Shown here: positions 46,023 through 54,811 of the stretch, one piece after another | Layout: each line of letters starts with the position of its first letter | How positions within the stretch are numbered: position 1 is the first letter of the stretch | From: Erythrobacter crassostreae | Lineage (GTDB): Bacteria; Pseudomonadota; Alphaproteobacteria; Sphingomonadales; Sphingomonadaceae | NCBI RefSeq assembly: GCF_019204045.1 | Contig: NZ_JAGSPC010000003.1 | Location: 54,626 to 118,625, forward strand | Length of the DNA: 64,000 nt | Reading direction: 5' to 3' | Notes under the pieces: generated by a model | Databases searched by the model: none | Seen by the model: only the letters and a program-made list of their open reading frames with translations | Told to the model about the DNA's origin: nothing | Made by a program: the position numbers and the translations under genes

Positions 46023-46853
46023 CTATCGACCAAGAACGGGCCGAATGGCCTTGGCAAAGGCCGGTTCCACGGCTTCGAGCCGATCCGCCAGCTCTGGCAA
46101 ACGCTTGACCGGAACTCCCGGAAACAGGTGATGCTCAAGGTGAAAGAACATGTTGTAGCTAACCGCATTCACCATCCGGCCACGCTGAGTGCGGGCGACC
46201 AGTGCGCTTTCATCGCAGCCTCTATGGGTAATCCACACGGCGAACAATGCAGTGAAGCACTGCGCAAGAAGCATGGCTGAGAAATGCCAGGCAACAAAGG
46301 CCAAACCAAATCCAATTGCCGCAGCAGGAAGCACCAAATTGAGAGCGAGATCGATCAAGACCTTTTTCCGCCAAACTGGTCCGCCTTCTTTGAGAGCAAC
46401 TATATGGCATTCAAGCGGGAAAAATGGACCGTATACGATCACCTGCCGCAGGCTCATCCTGCCGGCTTTGCCCTCCAGATCCTGCTCTGTGTTAATGTGC
46501 TGGTGATGCCGCAGGTGATTGAAGGCAACCGAGTGATTGCTGCCGAGCATCACAAGGCTCAATCCATGCAAGACAGCCCGATGCCCAGCGCTGCCAAATC
46601 CGAGGTTGTGATGGATCGCTTCATGATTGAGCCTCAGGGCAGTGAGGAAAAACATGAACTCTGCCAGAAAGGCCAGTGGCCAATATCCGTGGTGGAACAA
46701 CACCATGCCAGCGAAGAGCCAGGGTAGGGGATGCAAGCATTCCCGGAGCCCATCTCCTGTTCTCATTTTGGCAAGGTCGCGCCATTCCACGCGGCGAACT
46801 GCCTGTTTGAGTATGATTGGGTCAAGCTTGCGTGCGCTATCGAATTTGGGCAT
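46023..46853 (-). CDS. Fatty acid desaturase family membrane protein
   Basis: The 276-residue protein has four hydrophobic helices and the three histidine clusters of membrane desaturases: HEAIHHN (about 76), HLRHHQH (about 113) and HLEHHLFP (about 238). These bind the diiron centre. The short length and the spacing fit the type 1 desaturase family that also includes beta-carotene ketolase/hydroxylase relatives; the exact substrate is not readable. It lies 43 bases upstream of trmFO on the same strand, so they may be co-transcribed, and is divergent from the YhhN gene. Confidence 0.88.
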   Translation of the reverse strand: MPKFDSARKLDPIILKQAVRRVEWRDLAKMRTGDGLRECLHPLPWLFAGMVLFHHGYWPLAFLAEFMFFLTALRLNHEAIHHNLGFGSAGHRAVLHGLSLVMLGSNHSVAFNHLRHHQHINTEQDLEGKAGRMSLRQVIVYGPFFPLECHIVALKEGGPVWRKKVLIDLALNLVLPAAAIGFGLAFVAWHFSAMLLAQCFTALFAVWITHRGCDESALVARTQRGRMVNAVSYNMFFHLEHHLFPGVPVKRLPELADRLEAVEPAFAKAIRPVLGR

Positions 46854-46969
46854 TTTGCGCTCCCGTGTGGTCTTGTTAAAGACTTATCAGAACGCTCTGT
46901 TTAGTGTCGTGATTAGCGTGGCTCACATATTGCAATTCATGAAACTAAATCGGACAGAAACGGATTGAA

Positions 46970-47620
46970 ATGGCAAAAAATGCACTGATAGAGCACCGGC
47001 CATGGCTCTTGGCGAGCGTCGTTGCGGCATGTGCGTATTACTTCCTGTGGAACAATCCAATCGGCGAGCTCTATCTCATCATATTGAAGGGTTCAGCTGT
47101 CGGCCTACTCGCCTTGTATGCTTGGCGGCGGACGCATGGCGGGGATGGCCTTATCCTTGTCGCCGTTCTGGCGCTCTCTGCTGCAGCAGACATGGCGCTA
47201 GTTCTGGACATAACCATCGGGGGAGCCCTGTTTGCGCTGTCCCATGTAGCCGCTATCGCGCTTTACCTGCGAAATCGCCGCAACCGCACGACTTCAAGTC
47301 AAAAACTCTTGGCTGCGGCGCTATTTATTGGCGCGCCCGTGATCTCATACCTGCTAAGTCAGGACATTCTGATCGCAGTTTATGCAGTCAGCCTTGGTGG
47401 GATGGCGGCAGCTGCATGGCTCAGCCGCTTCCCCCGCTACCGCGTCGGGGTTGGTGCTGTACTGTTTGTAATCAGCGATTGGCTGATTTTCAGTCAGACT
47501 GGTCCCTTCGATTTAAGTCCGGTTCCTAACATGCTAATTTGGCCGCTGTACTATTCCGGTCAGCTAATGATCGCGACGGGCGTTGTGCAAACGTTGCGCG
47601 GGGAAAAACCCGCCTACTAG
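46970..47620 (+). CDS. YhhN/TMEM86-family membrane protein (putative lysoplasmalogenase)
   Basis: This 216-residue protein has about eight short membrane helices and the two family aspartates, in SAAADMALV and VISDWLIF. Eukaryotic and some bacterial members hydrolyse lysoplasmalogens; most bacterial YhhN proteins have an unknown substrate. The ATG at 46970 lies 116 bases from the divergent desaturase gene, so both lipid-related genes could share a regulatory region. The stop overlaps the convergent dioxygenase gene by four bases. Confidence 0.87.
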   Translation: MAKNALIEHRPWLLASVVAACAYYFLWNNPIGELYLIILKGSAVGLLALYAWRRTHGGDGLILVAVLALSAAADMALVLDITIGGALFALSHVAAIALYLRNRRNRTTSSQKLLAAALFIGAPVISYLLSQDILIAVYAVSLGGMAAAAWLSRFPRYRVGVGAVLFVISDWLIFSQTGPFDLSPVPNMLIWPLYYSGQLMIATGVVQTLRGEKPAY

Positions 47621-48462
47621 GTTGCGTGCGCGGCAATTGTTGTCCGGTGTAATTCGCGGCGGTATCCTTCGTATCCACCGGTCGCTTTGTGTAGCACGCT
47701 GCGGTTGTCCCATATCACCAGCATATTCGGCTCCCAACGATGGCGATATACAAACTCATCGCGCGATTGCCACGCGGCTACCTCCATGAGGAACGGCAAG
47801 GCTTCGCTCTCCGCCATGCCTTCGATCCCGATAATATATCCCAGCGTCGAATAGATCGCCTCTTCGCCTGTTTCGGGATGGACCTGAATCAGCGGATGAG
47901 AGCAACATTCATTTGCGCTTTCATCCGGACGGATTGCCATGGACCGGTCAGCTTCCCGCTCGTTTTCGCCGTAAGTACCGTCAGGAGCATAGGCGAGTTT
48001 AGCGGAATGGATCGCAGTCAGTGAGCGCAAGTGATCCTGCCGCTCTGCGGGAAGGGCTGCAAAAGCTGCGATCTGATCGGCGAACAAAGTGTCACCGCCA
48101 TGAGGTGGGATGTCGATTGATAAAAGACACGTGCCTGCAGGCGGTGCATCAAGAAAACTCCAATCGCTGTGCCAGTTTTCGGCAAACAGAGGCGCTTGCT
48201 CGTCAGCTTCCCGAAGAATAGCAGCGATGTTCTTGCGTCCTTCAATCGGATCGAAGAACGGGTCTTCGCCAAATCCGCCCATCGCGATGGTGAACCGCTC
48301 GAGTGCGTCATCGTCCATGCTCTGGCCCGGAAAGGCCAAAACCCGGTGTTTCAGCCAGACTGCGCGAATTTCCGCGACAAGATCAGCGCCAAGCTCACCC
48401 GAAAGGTCGCAGCCGGTTACCCGAGCGCCGCAGACCTGACTGGATGGCTCGACTTTAATCAT
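47617..48462 (-). CDS. TauD/TfdA family alpha-ketoglutarate-dependent dioxygenase
   Basis: The 281-residue non-heme iron enzyme has the iron-binding His98 and Asp100 in ENWHSDWSF, the distal histidine near 257 in VLHKATGGYEGYRRELHR with the arginine binding 2-oxoglutarate. The family oxidises taurine, 2,4-D and other acids; residues do not point to one substrate. The ATG shares its first base with the end of the gyrA stop codon (TGATG at 48462), so it is translated downstream of gyrA on a common transcript. Confidence 0.9.
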   Translation of the reverse strand: MIKVEPSSQVCGARVTGCDLSGELGADLVAEIRAVWLKHRVLAFPGQSMDDDALERFTIAMGGFGEDPFFDPIEGRKNIAAILREADEQAPLFAENWHSDWSFLDAPPAGTCLLSIDIPPHGGDTLFADQIAAFAALPAERQDHLRSLTAIHSAKLAYAPDGTYGENEREADRSMAIRPDESANECCSHPLIQVHPETGEEAIYSTLGYIIGIEGMAESEALPFLMEVAAWQSRDEFVYRHRWEPNMLVIWDNRSVLHKATGGYEGYRRELHRTTIAAHAT

Positions 48463-51305
48463 CAATCGGTCGGTTCACCCTCCGTGCCTGTGTCCGATAG
48501 CGGGGCCGGATCGGTGGCAGCTTCGCCAGCGTCGCCGTCGTTCTGCGCCATTTCCTCGGCCACCGCTCCTTCCGCCTCGTCTTCCGGTTCCTCGGTCTCG
48601 TCAATCAATGCCGCGCCGACGATCTGCTCGCCTTTGGAGACATTGAAAATTCGCACACCCGAGGAGCTCCGTCCCGACACGGAATAGCCGGTGTGGTTTT
48701 CAAAGCCGTCTTCAACCATGTGGCGGAATTCAACCGGTAAGCGGATCAGTTTTGCCTGATCCGTAACAAGCATCAGTTGCGAGCCATGCTTAACAGGGAA
48801 ACTTGCTACCACTGGCCCGTTTCGGTCCTTGTCCGCAGGCTCACCGATATTGGTAAGCCCCTGACCACCGCGGCCAGTCGTGCGGTATTCATAGGCAGAA
48901 GAAATCTTGCCATATCCGCGAGAGGTGAGGGTGAGGATAAACTCCTCTTCCTCTGACATTTCTGCCATCTTCTCGGCCTCGAGGGTCGGCTCTGCATCGT
49001 TGTTCTTCCACGATGCTGCACGCAGGTAAGCGTCGCGGATTTCTGTGTCCCGCTCACCAGGATCGAGAACCGCCATCGAGACGACCTTTTGCCCCTCTTT
49101 CAGCTTCATCCCGCGCACACCTATACCCGTTCGGCTCTTGGTTTCTCGCGCATCAGTGGCCGAGAAGCGGATCGACTTACCCGAATTCGACGCAAGGAAA
49201 ATTTCCTGATCTTCGGTCAGCAGCTCAACGCCGATTAAACGGTCTCCGCTGTCCTCGACAAAGCCCATCGCATATTTGCCCGCAGTCGGCACATTGGTGA
49301 ATGCGTCCATGGAATTGCGGCGCACCATGCCTTGCTCTGTCCCGAATACGATATTGAGTGCGCCCCATTCCGCTTCATCTTCTGGCAGAGCAAGAACATT
49401 GGTAACGCGCTCATCATTACCCAGCGGCAGCAGATTCACCATCGGGCGGCCCTTCGTCTGCGGCCCGCCTTCAGGCAGCTTCCATACTTTGTGCCGATAA
49501 ACGCGTCCCGTATTGGTGAAGAACAAGACCGGATTGTGTGTCGAGGTGACAAACATTTCGACCACGGCATCTTCATCCTTGGTCGCCATGCCGCTGCGAC
49601 CTTTGCCGCCGCGAGCCTGCGCCCGGAACGTGTCGAGCGGGGTACGTTTGATGTAGCCGCCATGGGTGACGGTAACGACCATATCATCACGCTCGATCAA
49701 ATCTTCATCGTCAAGACCATCCCAAGCCGGGGCAATTTCTGAGACGCGCGGCGTTGCGTAAGTGGCTTTGATCTCTTCCAGCTCTTCACGCATCATGCCG
49801 TAAAGCTTCACGCGGTCGGAAAGAATCGACAGCAGCTCTTCGATTTGGATCGAAAGCTCCTTGAGCTCATCGCCGATCTCATCCCGGCCAAGCGCGGTAA
49901 GACGGTGGAGACGCAATTCCAGGATAGCTTTGACCTGTCGCTCGGACAGTTTGTACGTTCCATCGCTCTCTTCAGCATTCGGCTCGATGGCTTCGACTAG
50001 CCGGATGTACTGCGCAATATCGCCAATCGGCCATTCTTTTGTGAGCAACTTCCCGCGCGCTTCGGCAGGATTAGAAGCGCCGCGGATCATCGCGACAACC
50101 TCATCAAGGTTTGAAACCGCAACAACAAGGCCAAGCAAAAGGTGCGCCCGTTCACGCGCCTTGTTCAATTCAAACTTGGTCCGGCGGGTAATGACTTCTT
50201 CGCGGAACGAGATGAAGCTTTGAATAATGTCGCGCAGCATGAGCGTTTCAGGACGCCCATTGCGGATCGCAAGCATGTTTGCCGGGAAGCTCGACTGCGC
50301 AGGGGTGTAGCGCCACATCTGGTTGAGGACGACCTCAGGCGAGGCGTCTCGTTTCAGATCGACTACAACACGCACGCCTTCGCGGGAGCTTTCATCCCGA
50401 ATGTCGGAAATGCCCTCGATCCGCTTTTCCTTAGCTGCGTCAGCGATTTTCTCGACCAAGCCCGACTTGCCAACCTGATACGGAATCGAGGTTAGGACGA
50501 TAGACTGGCGATCTCCACGCTTTGTCTCAACTTCGTGGCGGCACCGCATAAGGATGGAGCCGCGACCGGTCGTATATGCCGCCTTAGCACCACTGGAACC
50601 CAAGATTAGTGGTGCCGTAGGAAAATCAGGCCCCGGGATGATTTCGATCAATTGCTCAGTCGTGATCGTAGGATTTTCGATAAAGGCGAGACAGCCGTCG
50701 ATAACTTCACCAAGGTTATGCGGTGGAACGTTTGTCGCCATGCCAACTGCAATGCCGCCTGCTCCATTGACCAGCAGGTTAGGGAAGCGGGCGGGCAGAA
50801 CTGTCGGCTCTTGAGTGCTACCGTCATAGTTATCAGCAAAATTGACCGTGTCTTTGTCGAGATCGTCAAGCAAAGTGTTCGCGACACGGGCAAGGCGCGC
50901 TTCGGTATAGCGCATGGATGCAGGCGGATCGGGATCCATCGAGCCAAAGTTACCCTGGCCATCGATCAGAGGTACCCGCATCGACCAATCTTGCGTCATC
51001 CGGGCCAAGGCATCGTAAATCGCGGAATCGCCGTGAGGGTGATAGTTTCCCATCACGTCACCAACGATTTTAGCGCTCTTACGATATGGACGTCCGGCTA
51101 CGAATCCGCCTTCTTGGCTGGCGTACAGAATCCGGCGGTGAACCGGCTTCAGACCGTCACGAACATCTGGGAGGGCGCGCGACACGATCACGCTCATCGC
51201 GTAATCGAGATAGCTCGTCTTCATCTCATCGACAATGTCGATGCGTTCGTAGTCACCCATTGGTGAAGGGGCTGGGGATTCGAGAGTTTCGTTGTCGTCG
51301 CTCAA
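48462..51305 (-). CDS. gyrA: DNA gyrase subunit A
   Basis: GyrA cleaves and rejoins DNA during ATP-driven negative supercoiling. The 947-residue protein has the breakage-reunion domain with ALPDVRDGLKPVHRRILY and the catalytic tyrosine in ASMRYTEARL, and a C-terminal pinwheel domain with a slightly degenerate GyrA box (QARGGKGRSG). The quinolone-resistance region reads GNYHPHGDSAIYDAL, with wild-type serine and aspartate. The tail is acidic and about 45 residues long. The start is TTG at 51303-51305 without a strong ribosome binding site; the next Met, 15 codons later, is an alternative. Confidence 0.96.
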   Translation of the reverse strand: MSDDNETLESPAPSPMGDYERIDIVDEMKTSYLDYAMSVIVSRALPDVRDGLKPVHRRILYASQEGGFVAGRPYRKSAKIVGDVMGNYHPHGDSAIYDALARMTQDWSMRVPLIDGQGNFGSMDPDPPASMRYTEARLARVANTLLDDLDKDTVNFADNYDGSTQEPTVLPARFPNLLVNGAGGIAVGMATNVPPHNLGEVIDGCLAFIENPTITTEQLIEIIPGPDFPTAPLILGSSGAKAAYTTGRGSILMRCRHEVETKRGDRQSIVLTSIPYQVGKSGLVEKIADAAKEKRIEGISDIRDESSREGVRVVVDLKRDASPEVVLNQMWRYTPAQSSFPANMLAIRNGRPETLMLRDIIQSFISFREEVITRRTKFELNKARERAHLLLGLVVAVSNLDEVVAMIRGASNPAEARGKLLTKEWPIGDIAQYIRLVEAIEPNAEESDGTYKLSERQVKAILELRLHRLTALGRDEIGDELKELSIQIEELLSILSDRVKLYGMMREELEEIKATYATPRVSEIAPAWDGLDDEDLIERDDMVVTVTHGGYIKRTPLDTFRAQARGGKGRSGMATKDEDAVVEMFVTSTHNPVLFFTNTGRVYRHKVWKLPEGGPQTKGRPMVNLLPLGNDERVTNVLALPEDEAEWGALNIVFGTEQGMVRRNSMDAFTNVPTAGKYAMGFVEDSGDRLIGVELLTEDQEIFLASNSGKSIRFSATDARETKSRTGIGVRGMKLKEGQKVVSMAVLDPGERDTEIRDAYLRAASWKNNDAEPTLEAEKMAEMSEEEEFILTLTSRGYGKISSAYEYRTTGRGGQGLTNIGEPADKDRNGPVVASFPVKHGSQLMLVTDQAKLIRLPVEFRHMVEDGFENHTGYSVSGRSSSGVRIFNVSKGEQIVGAALIDETEEPEDEAEGAVAEEMAQNDGDAGEAATDPAPLSDTGTEGEPTD

Positions 51306-51630
51306 GGTGCGGGCCGTTTCTGGTTATTTTTGTTGTCAGCAGTAATGTAGGGTTTGCGGCGACAAACCACCATGGATGGTGCGGAACATAAGTGGATCAA
51401 ACACGGCTTTTTCCACACTTCCAGTCGAATTCGTAAAATGTTCTACAACGGGCCGAATTTTTCGTTTCGAATTGCCCATTTCAATTCCATTCAAAGGCCA
51501 TTCAGGCCGTTTCGGCTACACAGAATTGCAAATCTGACAGCATGCGTCCAAATGCAGCATCAGAGATTAAATCCGGCCGCGCTCCCTCGAACTGAAGACG
51601 CGGCACTAAACACCCCAGGAGGTATTCCGA
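51306..51630. other. 325-base divergent promoter region between gyrA and the exported repeat protein
   Basis: No credible gene lies here; a 96-codon plus-strand frame (51354-51644) overlaps the next gene and lacks a ribosome binding site. Near gyrA, GGTTTG CGGCGA CAAACC (51351-51368) forms a small dyad. Two CCATTCA copies stand about 18 bases apart near 51488-51505. An AGGAGG eight bases before 51631 serves the next gene. Confidence 0.5.
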
Positions 51631-52986
51631 ATGCAGCTTTTTAACATGCGTAAACGCACGTCCGGCCTCGCGCTTGCCGTTGCTCTTGCGACAGGCTCAG
51701 CCGTCGTTGCGACTGCCGTTTATCCAGCAGAGGCGCACGCACAGCGCAAGAAGAAGAAAGACAAAGAAAGTGACGGCGGTGGCTATTCGAAAGAATTTGT
51801 GGCTGTCTATCAACCACTTAACGATGCTCTCAATGCTGAAGGCGCAGACGTAGCCGCGTACAAGCCACAAATTCAGCAATTGCTTCCGCTTGCAACAACG
51901 CAAGATGAAAAGATTGCAGCGGGCGGTTTGGTTTTCAATTCAGGTATCAAGCTGAAGGATCAGACACTGCAGCTCAGCGGCATGGAAACGATGCTTGCCA
52001 GCGGGAAAGTACCTGTCGATCAGATCGCTCGTTACAACTTCATCGCTTATCAGCTCTCGAATGCTGCCAGCGATTTTCCTAAAGCGCGAAACTATCTGCA
52101 GCAGGCTATCAACTACAACTTCACAACCACGAGTATCACGGCCTCTGATTTGCAGATTGCGATGGCGGAGAGCTATTTCTCCGGGAATGAACTCCGAGAA
52201 GGTCTGTCATTCCTTAAAAAGGCGATCAGCGCGCGCAAATCACAGGGTCAAGCTATTGAAGAGCAGTGGTACCGCCGTGGTTTGACCGTTGCCTATAACA
52301 ATCAGGTTGTTCCTGAAGTCTATGATTTCACAGCAATGTGGATTGAGGCATTTCCATCGTCGACCAATTGGCGCGATGCAGTGAACCTGACGCGCAATTT
52401 GAATGAGTACGAGCCGCAATTGCTGCTCGATCTGCTGCGTCTCTCGAAAGAAGCAGGCGCGCTTCAGGAAAAGAACGACTATGTTCTTTATGTCGAGGCT
52501 GCAGATGCTCGCCGCCTACCAATGGAAGTCAAAGATATTATCGAGCAGGCCTATGCAACCGATGCGGTGAGCCGCGATGACATCTACGTTGCAGACGCGC
52601 TAACTACAGCAAATGGACGTATTGCCAGCGACCGTGCGGACCTCCCTGCATTGGAACGTGATGCAGCAGCTGGAAATGCAGGTTTGCGTACAGTCGTTGC
52701 CGCAGCCAGCGCATTTTACAGCTATGGTCAGTACGACAAGGCCGCGACCTTCTATCAAAAGGCACTAGGAATGCCGGGTGTGGATACTGGCGAAGCCCTG
52801 ACACGTCTGGGAATGTCTCAAGTTGGTCTTGGTGATTTTGCTGGCGCACAGGAAACATTGGCGCGGGTCGAGGGCAAACGCGCTCCTATCGCGATGCTTT
52901 GGAGCGCCTTTGCAGCTGAAAAAGCCGGTCCGGCCCAATCGGACGGGCCAAGCCTTGGGGAATTGATGGGCGCAAGCACGCAATAA
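51631..52986 (+). CDS. Exported tetratricopeptide-like repeat protein
   Basis: The 451-residue protein has a cleavable signal peptide (MQLFNMRKRTSGLALAVALA, predicted cut near residue 38 after AEAHA), a short Lys-rich patch (QRKKKKDKE) and then a fully helical region with TPR-like pairs, most clearly ASAFYSYGQYDKAATFYQKAL (about 355-375) and RLGMSQVGLGDFAGAQETLARVE. It is likely periplasmic and may act as a protein-interaction scaffold. AGGAGG stands eight bases before the ATG, suggesting strong expression. A bidirectional terminator follows. Confidence 0.88.
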   Translation: MQLFNMRKRTSGLALAVALATGSAVVATAVYPAEAHAQRKKKKDKESDGGGYSKEFVAVYQPLNDALNAEGADVAAYKPQIQQLLPLATTQDEKIAAGGLVFNSGIKLKDQTLQLSGMETMLASGKVPVDQIARYNFIAYQLSNAASDFPKARNYLQQAINYNFTTTSITASDLQIAMAESYFSGNELREGLSFLKKAISARKSQGQAIEEQWYRRGLTVAYNNQVVPEVYDFTAMWIEAFPSSTNWRDAVNLTRNLNEYEPQLLLDLLRLSKEAGALQEKNDYVLYVEAADARRLPMEVKDIIEQAYATDAVSRDDIYVADALTTANGRIASDRADLPALERDAAAGNAGLRTVVAAASAFYSYGQYDKAATFYQKALGMPGVDTGEALTRLGMSQVGLGDFAGAQETLARVEGKRAPIAMLWSAFAAEKAGPAQSDGPSLGELMGASTQ

Positions 52987-53008
52987 TCCGCGACCAACAA
53001 CACGATGC

Positions 53009-53045
53009 AAAAGGGCGCCCAGCTATCTTCAGGGCGCCCTTTTTT
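53009..53045. terminator. Bidirectional rho-independent terminator between the TPR and NYN genes
   Basis: AAAAGGGCGCCC (53009-53020) and GGGCGCCCTTTTTT (53032-53045) form a perfect GC-rich stem with A and T runs on the two sides around an 11-base loop. It can end both the rightward TPR transcript and the leftward NYN transcript. Confidence 0.94.
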
Positions 53046-53068
53046 GTCGGTCATCGTATTGTCTCGGA

Positions 53069-53788
53069 TCAGTGCAATCGTTTTACGTAAACCTGATTGC
53101 CATCACGGCGTTCGAGTTTGAAGTTGTCGATTGAGGCGAAGAGGTCTGAGAGGCTCTTGAAACCATAATTCCGGACATCAAAGCTCGACCGATTGCCGGC
53201 AATCTGGCCGAGTTGTTGCAGTTTGGCCCAACCTTCGTCATCGCGTTTCGCTTCACGATAGGCCGCGAGGATAAGTTCATCCAGATCACCGACATCGGAC
53301 TTTGATTTGCGCGCAGCCTTAGTCTTCCCGTTGTCATCCGAGGTACTTGCGATCAATTCATCAATGTAGAGGAAGCGAGTGCATACTGCCTGAAATGCCG
53401 CTGGCGTCTTCTTTTCACCGAAACCGTAAACCAAAATACCGTCCTGCCGCAGACGTGTGACGAGCGGGGTGAAATCGCTATCCGAGGTCATGATGCCAAA
53501 TCCATCAACCTTGCCCTGATAGAGCAGGTCAATCGCGTCGATTGTCATCGCCATATCGGTGGCGTTCTTACCTTTTGACACGTCGAATTGCTGCTGCGGA
53601 CGGATACCGTAGGTGTTTGTAATTTTGTCCCACCGCGACAAATTATCTTTGGCGAAGTTCCCGTATGCCCGGCGAATATTCACCTGACCAAGTTCGGCCA
53701 TCACTGTTAGAACGGGATCAATCCCTTGTGGGGTGGTGTTGTCTGCATCGATAAGCAGCGCGATGTTCTTGAGTTCTGTATTGGACAT
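53069..53788 (-). CDS. NYN-domain protein with C-terminal OST-HTH/LOTUS domain
   Basis: From ATG at 53786-53788 the protein has 239 residues. The NYN (PIN-like ribonuclease) domain covers about 5-150 and retains its acidic metal-binding residues: ALLIDADNT, GKNATDMAMTIDAIDLLY and GIMTSDSDFTPL. A charged linker (about 155-175) leads to a LOTUS/OST-HTH domain (about 175-239, ending YVKRLH), known in other proteins to bind RNA. It is probably a nuclease acting on RNA; targets are unknown. It follows the carbonic anhydrase gene closely on the same strand. Confidence 0.9.
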   Translation of the reverse strand: MSNTELKNIALLIDADNTTPQGIDPVLTVMAELGQVNIRRAYGNFAKDNLSRWDKITNTYGIRPQQQFDVSKGKNATDMAMTIDAIDLLYQGKVDGFGIMTSDSDFTPLVTRLRQDGILVYGFGEKKTPAAFQAVCTRFLYIDELIASTSDDNGKTKAARKSKSDVGDLDELILAAYREAKRDDEGWAKLQQLGQIAGNRSSFDVRNYGFKSLSDLFASIDNFKLERRDGNQVYVKRLH

Positions 53789-53827
53789 GGATGCTAAGAT
53801 GGTAGCCGCAATCGAAGGGGGCAAGGG

Positions 53828-54469
53828 CTAGTCTTCCGGAAGAAACTCGCCGGTGTCTTCATCGAGCGAGTAGAGCACGCCTTCTTTGATCGAGAAATGC
53901 GCTCCGCGAAGTTTTAGATCGCCCTGATCCTCCTTGTCGGCAACCCAAGGGAAACTACGCAGATTGGTCAGGCTCTGGCGGATCGCAGCGAACTCCATCG
54001 CAAGCTCGGCCTTACGCCCCTCGACACCGTGCTTTCGTGCGACAGGCTCGCGGGCCTCATCTAGCAGGGTGATCCATTCTGCGAGGAAACCGCCATGGCC
54101 GGGATCAGTGCCCACGAAATCTTGTCTGAGCGCGGCTTTGCAGCCGCCGCATCTGCCATGACCCATAACAAGAATTTGCTTCACTTCGAGCATCTGCACA
54201 GCGAACTCTACGGCGGCTGACACCCCATGCTGCCCCGGCGAGATCTCAAAAGGAGGAACCAAAGCGGCGACATTGCGGACCACAAAAATTTCACCGGGAT
54301 CAACGTCGAAGATCTGTGCCGGATCAACGCGGCTGTCCGAACAACCAATGATCATCAATTTGGGGTGCTGGCCCAATGCGATTGTTTCTTCAAACCGGTC
54401 ACGTTGACGCGGATAGGTGTCTTCGCGAAAGCGGCGATAGCCTTTCAGAAGCTCGGCAAATTCCGGCAA
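53828..54469 (-). CDS. Beta-class carbonic anhydrase
   Basis: It interconverts carbon dioxide and bicarbonate. The 213-residue protein has the zinc ligands Cys43 and Asp45-Arg47 dyad in IIGCSDSRVDP, and His104 and Cys107 in MGHGRCGGCKA, plus the dimer-interface GVSAAVEFAVQML. The zinc site is complete. It is the third gene of the sbtA-sbtB-like-CA set, 33 bases after the PII-like gene. The pairing with a bicarbonate transporter suggests supply of bicarbonate to carboxylases. Confidence 0.95.
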   Translation of the reverse strand: MPEFAELLKGYRRFREDTYPRQRDRFEETIALGQHPKLMIIGCSDSRVDPAQIFDVDPGEIFVVRNVAALVPPFEISPGQHGVSAAVEFAVQMLEVKQILVMGHGRCGGCKAALRQDFVGTDPGHGGFLAEWITLLDEAREPVARKHGVEGRKAELAMEFAAIRQSLTNLRSFPWVADKEDQGDLKLRGAHFSIKEGVLYSLDEDTGEFLPED

Positions 54470-54502
54470 TTCTCTACTCCTCAGTGTGGGAGCGCGCGAC
54501 GC

Positions 54503-54811
54503 TTAAAAGCGCTCTCCCCTGATCACCTGCACATCCCACATGCTCAAGATGAATCCATATCGCGTAAGCATGGGGGCAAGTGTTTCGGCAAGGGCTGATG
54601 CCTTATCTTCCGCAGCTATCGTGAGGACAAAAACCTTGTCCGTACCCATCACACGCTCCTCGCGCCATGCGCCGTCGCGCCCTTTGCCGCTAGTGACCGG
54701 CACAATCGTCCATCCAGTAATCCCCACGCTGTCAATCGCATCGGTCACACGTTTTTGCAGCTGTGTGTCGGCAAGGATTTCAATTCTCTTGCGGGTTACG
54801 GTTTCAATCAT
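54503..54811 (-). CDS. PII-like protein, SbtB-related
   Basis: The 102-residue protein has the ferredoxin-like fold pattern of PII-type trimers: ETVTRKRIEILADTQLQKRVTDAIDSVGITGWTIVPVTSGKG followed by VFVLTIAAEDKASALAETLAPML. It belongs with the SbtB-type proteins encoded beside SbtA, which in cyanobacteria bind cAMP, AMP or ADP and control the transporter. It ends at GERF and lacks the C-terminal CGPxGC R-loop seen in cyanobacterial SbtB, and there is no uridylylation-type Tyr51 T-loop. The ATG overlaps the sbtA stop by four bases. Confidence 0.85.
   Translation of the reverse strand: MIETVTRKRIEILADTQLQKRVTDAIDSVGITGWTIVPVTSGKGRDGAWREERVMGTDKVFVLTIAAEDKASALAETLAPMLTRYGFILSMWDVQVIRGERF

Noticed and set aside
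51039..51080. Quinolone-resistance substitutions in gyrA
   Set aside because: The region reads HGDSAIYDAL, carrying the sensitive-type serine and aspartate.
51354..51644. 96-codon plus-strand frame between gyrA and the TPR gene
   Set aside because: It overlaps the well-supported start and AGGAGG of the next gene and has low-complexity, non-protein-like composition.
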